A DNA stretch of 9,387 nucleotides, taken from assembly GCA_029243445.1 (NCBI GenBank), contig JAQWSA010000082.1:1-9387 (forward strand). The letters are read 5' to 3'. Source of the stretch: Alphaproteobacteria bacterium. Lineage in GTDB: Bacteria > Pseudomonadota > Alphaproteobacteria > UBA6615. Under the pieces are notes generated by a model that was given only the letters and a program-made list of their open reading frames with translations, was not told the origin of the DNA and ran no database searches. The translations under genes were made by a program, and so were the position numbers. Below are positions 6,687 through 9,387 of the stretch, piece by piece (the stretch's first letter is position 1; each line of letters starts with the position of its first letter).

Positions 6687-7550
6687 TTAAGCTTTAAAAA
6701 TATTAATATGATCTTTCACAAAATTGGCCAGAGAGCGTGCCTTATGACCACTTATATTTTCAATGTTAGCATTTGCACCGGCGGCCACACCCGAACTCAC
6801 AAGCTTCATTAGGGTTACCTGGTGATCAATTAACCAGTCTGGCATACCTCTTTCTTTCATGGCAGCAACAGCATTTTCTATCGGAATTTCGATAAAAGGT
6901 ATTTGATTACCAAGCTCATCAGATATTTTGTTAGAAAAATCATTAAGTGTATAATCATATCCACCTAAAAAGTATGTTTTTTTACTATGACCGTCCTCAG
7001 TAAGTACCGACGCAGCAACATCACCGGTGTCTCGAACATCAATCATAGCTATCTTAACATCTGCAATTATAGGCATCATTATCTTAGCTTGTCCTAAGAC
7101 CATAGGCGCCGTATTTAATAGGTTTTGCATGAAAAATGCAGGCCGCAAAATAGTCCAATCCATATTACTAGATTTAAGGGCCTGCTCTATTTCCCAGTGA
7201 GCTCGACCAATCATAGCTGGTGTATTTTCCTGAACGATAGCGTCTCCTCCAGAAAGTTTAACTATATGTTTTACCCCAACGCTTTCAGCAGTCTCAATAA
7301 CTGAGATTTCCTGTTGTGCCATTGAAGGGTTATGCCCAGACAATAGAAATAATTTAGTACAGCCTGATAATCCAGTTTCTATGCTAGCAGCGTCATTAAT
7401 ATCAGCCTTTACTATTGATACATCTTCACCAAGTTTTTCTTTAGCAGCTGATGGGTCTCTAGCTAAACATACAAAATCTGCATTTTTTGACTTAAGACTA
7501 GAAACAACACAACTACCTGTATTTCCAGTTCCACCAATAATTCCTATCAT
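6687..7550 (-). CDS. NmrA-like NAD(P)-binding oxidoreductase (atypical SDR)
   Basis: A 287-residue protein of the NmrA/NAD(P)H-binding atypical short-chain dehydrogenase group. The Rossmann motif GGTGNTG (6-12, GxxGxxG) is at the N-terminus and CLARDP (28-33) follows the second strand. KLSGGDA at 98-104, the GRAHWEIEQAL helix at 115-125 and the LRPAFFMQN segment at 135-143 are characteristic of NmrA-type proteins. The classical SDR YxxxK catalytic pair is not evident, as expected for this group, whose members are quinone/NADPH-dependent reductases or redox sensors. GGAG lies 8 bases before the ATG, with a second AGGA closer. It follows the cupin gene by 70 bases on the same strand and is probably co-transcribed. 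Its role here, as a reductase of a pathway intermediate or a redox sensor, cannot be told from sequence. Confidence 0.85.
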   Translation of the reverse strand: MIGIIGGTGNTGSCVVSSLKSKNADFVCLARDPSAAKEKLGEDVSIVKADINDAASIETGLSGCTKLFLLSGHNPSMAQQEISVIETAESVGVKHIVKLSGGDAIVQENTPAMIGRAHWEIEQALKSSNMDWTILRPAFFMQNLLNTAPMVLGQAKIMMPIIADVKIAMIDVRDTGDVAASVLTEDGHSKKTYFLGGYDYTLNDFSNKISDELGNQIPFIEIPIENAVAAMKERGMPDWLIDHQVTLMKLVSSGVAAGANANIENISGHKARSLANFVKDHINIFKA

Positions 7551-7620
7551 TATCCTATCTCCGTATTGTTAATATATAAAAACTGATTCATAAAACACCT
7601 TACTTATAAGCTGAGAAAAA

Positions 7621-8460
7621 TTATAAATCTGTTCTAGAATGAGCCTCTGCTGAAGAATGAGCGCCTATTTCTCTGCTAGGCAAACCACCTTTAATGTTTT
7701 GCCCAGTTGGATTCCAAGTGCAGATATTAGCACCCTCTGACCATATTGTTTTATAAAAACCAGGCACAAAATATTCAATAAATGAGAGTTCTTCCTCACC
7801 ATCATTTAAAAAATAATGTCTTTCATTATCATAAATATATATAGTGTCGCCTGCACTTATTTTATATGGTTTTTCATTTACAAAAAACGTTGCATTTCCC
7901 TTTAAAACAACCTGGAAATGCTCTGCTCCTTCATGGTGGTGATTAGCCGCTTCAGTTCCTGGAGGATAAAGTATCATTTCTCCCTTTGCCACTTTGGTAC
8001 CTGAAAGCTGAGGAGTCAGCATATAAATTCTTTTACGTGCATCAAATTCTGAATTTAAAACGGGTTCTTCAGTCCAATTCACACAACGTAAAGCCATATT
8101 ATTTGGGTCCCATTCATGATCAAATCGTGGAGCATTTGGAACTGTTGCACGAAATAATGTTACATCATTTAAACTAATAATTTTTACCTTTAAACCAGGT
8201 GGTAGTAATAAAAAATAATCTTCGGTTATTTCTTGCTCCCCTAATTCTGTTTGAATTAACGCGGACCCATTTAATGTGTGCACCCAAGAAAGAGCATCGC
8301 TTTTAACACTAAAATCAGCTTCGGCACCATTTTCTAAATGCCACATCTCCGTTTTAACATAGTCTGATTTAACTCTATCAAAGTTTATTAATTCTTTTAC
8401 TTCAACGCCTAAACCCAAATTTTCATAATTTATTTCTGATTGGTTAAATATAACTGGCAT
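7621..8460 (-). CDS. Bicupin protein with one intact metal site
   Basis: A 279-residue double-cupin protein. The N-terminal half (about 45-105) has cupin-like strands (HTLNGSALIQTE, LLLPPGLKVKI) but lacks the His-x-His/Glu/His metal set. The C-terminal half has motif 1, G168-x5-H174-x-H176-x3-E180-x6-G, within an HHH run, and motif 2 around GDTIYIYDNERHYFLN with H215, so one metal-binding site is expected. About 45 residues after the second cupin form a polar tail. AGGAAG precedes the ATG by 8 bases. It lies 27 bases after the RidA gene and is surely in the same operon. Bicupins with the metal in the C-terminal half include (S)-ureidoglycine aminohydrolase and various dioxygenases and isomerases. 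No allantoin genes are present, so I do not assign that function. The cupin fold is confident; the reaction is unknown. Confidence 0.85.
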   Translation of the reverse strand: MPVIFNQSEINYENLGLGVEVKELINFDRVKSDYVKTEMWHLENGAEADFSVKSDALSWVHTLNGSALIQTELGEQEITEDYFLLLPPGLKVKIISLNDVTLFRATVPNAPRFDHEWDPNNMALRCVNWTEEPVLNSEFDARKRIYMLTPQLSGTKVAKGEMILYPPGTEAANHHHEGAEHFQVVLKGNATFFVNEKPYKISAGDTIYIYDNERHYFLNDGEEELSFIEYFVPGFYKTIWSEGANICTWNPTGQNIKGGLPSREIGAHSSAEAHSRTDL

Positions 8461-8487
8461 ATTGAGAGCTTCCTAAATATCGAGTGT

Positions 8488-8916
8488 TTAATCTTTGTTA
8501 TGAGGAACCATAGCTATCATATCTATTTCAACCCTAGCGCCTGGCGAACTTAGGTTATTTATGCAAACCATAGTGCTTGCAGGTTTCCAATCCCCAAAAT
8601 ATTCTCCCATCACTTCGTGCATAGCATCAGCTTCGCGCATATCTGTAAGATACTTAGTTACTTTTACAACATTGTTCCAATCTATATTACACGCATCTAG
8701 TGAGAGTTTAATATCATCCATAGCCCTCCGCGTTTGTTCACGTATATCATCTGGTAGAATGTGTTCCTCATGCACATGAGGGTGCGAGTGATAGAGAGGT
8801 ATCGCTGTAGAACCAGAGATAAATAGCAAGTCACCACCACCTTGAATATAAACAGATGGTGAATAAGGAAGTTTATCAGCTTGACTGGGGTCTGGATGGA
8901 TTGAGTTTATTTTCAT
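8488..8916 (-). CDS. RidA (YjgF/YER057c/UK114) family protein with a His-rich segment
   Basis: A 142-residue RidA-family protein, slightly longer than the usual 125-130. RidA proteins are trimers that hydrolyse reactive 2-aminoacrylate-type enamines/imines; relatives deaminate ring-cleavage products such as 2-aminomuconate. Family features: GDLLFISGST at 28-37, the helix EQTRRAMDDIKLSLDA at 60-75, VVKVTKYLTD at 83-92, and R128 in ARVEIDMIA, the arginine that binds the substrate carboxylate. The odd part is YHSHPHVHEEH at 42-52, with five histidines (43, 45, 47, 49, 52) where typical RidA proteins have a short loop; this could bind metal or simply mark a subfamily. GGAG lies 9 bases before the ATG. 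It is the first gene of the five-gene minus-strand operon, with a candidate promoter at 8959-8986. Association with catabolic dehydrogenases suggests a pathway-specific deaminase or a protective role. Confidence 0.9.
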   Translation of the reverse strand: MKINSIHPDPSQADKLPYSPSVYIQGGGDLLFISGSTAIPLYHSHPHVHEEHILPDDIREQTRRAMDDIKLSLDACNIDWNNVVKVTKYLTDMREADAMHEVMGEYFGDWKPASTMVCINNLSSPGARVEIDMIAMVPHNKD

Positions 8917-8958
8917 TTGCTAGATCTCCATATGCTTATCTGATTTACAAAGCAAAGA

Positions 8959-8986
8959 ATAATAGTCAGTCTTTTTTCAATTACAA
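8959..8986 (-). promoter_or_regulatory. Candidate sigma-70-type promoter of the RidA operon
   Basis: On the minus strand TTGTAA (8981-8986) and TATTAT (8959-8964) are separated by 16 bases. The -10 box matches the consensus at 5 of 6 positions and the -35 at 4 of 6. Transcription would start near 8952, about 35 bases upstream of the RidA ATG. The DNA is AT-rich, so a chance match is possible. Confidence 0.4.
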
Positions 8987-9031
8987 CAACTGCTTTCATT
9001 TTATAATTCCTAACTTTAAGTTATTAATTTT

Positions 9032-9056
9032 TTTAAATTAATTTGGATAATTTAAA
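9032..9056. repeat. 9-bp inverted repeat between the RidA operon and the small membrane gene
   Basis: TTTAAATTA (9032-9040) and TAATTTAAA (9048-9056) are perfect inverted arms around the 7-base spacer ATTTGGA. A second overlapping dyad, TTAATTT-TTTT-AAATTAA, spans 9024-9041. The region is the 226-base divergent gap 8917-9142. It could be an operator, but the arms are purely A/T, so chance must be excluded. Confidence 0.35.
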
Positions 9057-9142
9057 TACTAGCGCTAAAAGCTCCTACAAAGATATTTATGAAAGAAACC
9101 CAAGCAATCTAGATAAAGTCTTGAAATAAAGAGCCACATCAT

Positions 9143-9379
9143 ATGAAAAACCGTTTAATGCTTAGTATTGGTTTCATAAGTGCAGCAATATTAGCTTTTA
9201 TTATTGCCAACATACTAAGCTTACTCGTTTTGCTTATAATGGGAGCACTTCACACTCAACCAAATTGCTGCCCTCCCAGTTGGTTTTTTGATATAATTTT
9301 TAACCCCACTACTTCAATAATATTATGCACTATAGTGGGAGGGCTGCTAGGCGCTAATTATGTTCGTAAACGTCTATAG
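9143..9379 (+). CDS. Small predicted membrane protein with two hydrophobic helices
   Basis: A 78-residue hydrophobic protein of no family I recognise. Residues about 7-35 form one long hydrophobic segment and about 57-74 a second. Basic residues at both ends (KNR at 2-4, RKR at 75-77) predict a hairpin with both termini in the cytoplasm. The connecting loop carries two adjacent cysteines (C42, C43) followed by PPSW. The second helix has a small-residue GGLLGA motif typical of helix packing. The ribosome site is weak (AAAGAG about 9 bases upstream). The gene is divergent from the RidA operon and complete, stopping 8 bases before the window end. The strong hydrophobic pattern with charged ends argues for a real gene, but there is no homology-based support and a function cannot be named. 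It may belong to a separate unit continuing rightward. Confidence 0.6.
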   Translation: MKNRLMLSIGFISAAILAFIIANILSLLVLLIMGALHTQPNCCPPSWFFDIIFNPTTSIILCTIVGGLLGANYVRKRL

Positions 9380-9387
9380 TTTATTTA

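Noticed and set aside
6684..6699. TTTTAA-GCT-TTAAAA palindrome at the end of the NmrA-like gene as a terminator
   Set aside because: The stem is A/T only and no proper T tract follows, so it is expected by chance at this composition.
7621..8460. Assigning the bicupin as (S)-ureidoglycine aminohydrolase
   Set aside because: Only the general bicupin layout and the HIBADH-like neighbour agree; no other ureide-pathway gene is present and the diagnostic residues cannot be verified by eye.
8856..9041. 61-residue plus-strand frame spanning the RidA 5' end and the upstream gap
   Set aside because: It covers the RidA start and its promoter region, and its C-terminal half is just translated AT-rich DNA (Asn/Phe/Ile/Leu).
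1..9387. Mobile element, CRISPR array, phage or defence system
   Set aside because: No transposase, integrase, regularly spaced direct repeats, nuclease or toxin-antitoxin-like gene was seen on either strand, and composition looks even across the genes.

Overview
This is an AT-rich, gene-dense bacterial window with ordinary Shine-Dalgarno signals and short gaps. It carries eight complete metabolic genes, one FAH-family gene cut by the left edge, and one small predicted membrane protein. I see no rRNA, tRNA, CRISPR array, transposase or phage gene. The low GC together with several small-molecule catabolic families suggests a heterotrophic, possibly marine, proteobacterium. The taxon is an inference with low confidence, because nothing in the window is a phylogenetic marker.

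Layout. On the minus strand, bases 1-927 hold the 5' part of a fumarylacetoacetate-hydrolase (FAH) family gene. A 373-base AT-rich divergent intergenic region (928-1300) contains a good minus-strand extended -10 box and several short dyads. From 1301 a plus-strand operon reads BKACE (beta-keto acid cleavage enzyme, DUF849) - thiolase - SMP-30/gluconolactonase-type protein. It ends at a hairpin around 4535-4563 that overlaps the 3' end of the facing gene. The opposite operon runs leftward from about 8950: RidA-family protein - bicupin - NmrA-like NAD(P)-binding protein - 3-hydroxyisobutyrate-dehydrogenase-family oxidoreductase - Gfo/Idh/MocA oxidoreductase. A small two-helix membrane protein follows on the plus strand at 9143-9379.

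How the genes may work together. BKACE enzymes swap acetyl-CoA for a beta-keto acid, giving acetoacetate plus a new acyl-CoA; a thiolase next door fits acetoacetyl-CoA or 3-ketoacyl-CoA metabolism. Gfo/Idh dehydrogenase, SMP-30 lactonase and FAH-type C-C hydrolase are a combination also found in non-phosphorylative sugar-acid pathways ending in diketo-acid hydrolysis. The HIBADH-family and NmrA-like proteins add further redox steps. RidA removes reactive enamines/imines or acts as a deaminase, and cupins serve as small-molecule isomerases, dioxygenases or aminohydrolases. The whole looks like one catabolic island of unknown substrate. No transporter, regulator, dehydratase, aldolase or CoA-transferase lies in the window, so the pathway cannot be closed from here.

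Three start sites are moved downstream from the longest open frame (SMP-30, Gfo/Idh, HIBADH family), because in each the longer start codon lies on or right beside the ribosome binding site of the next in-frame ATG.
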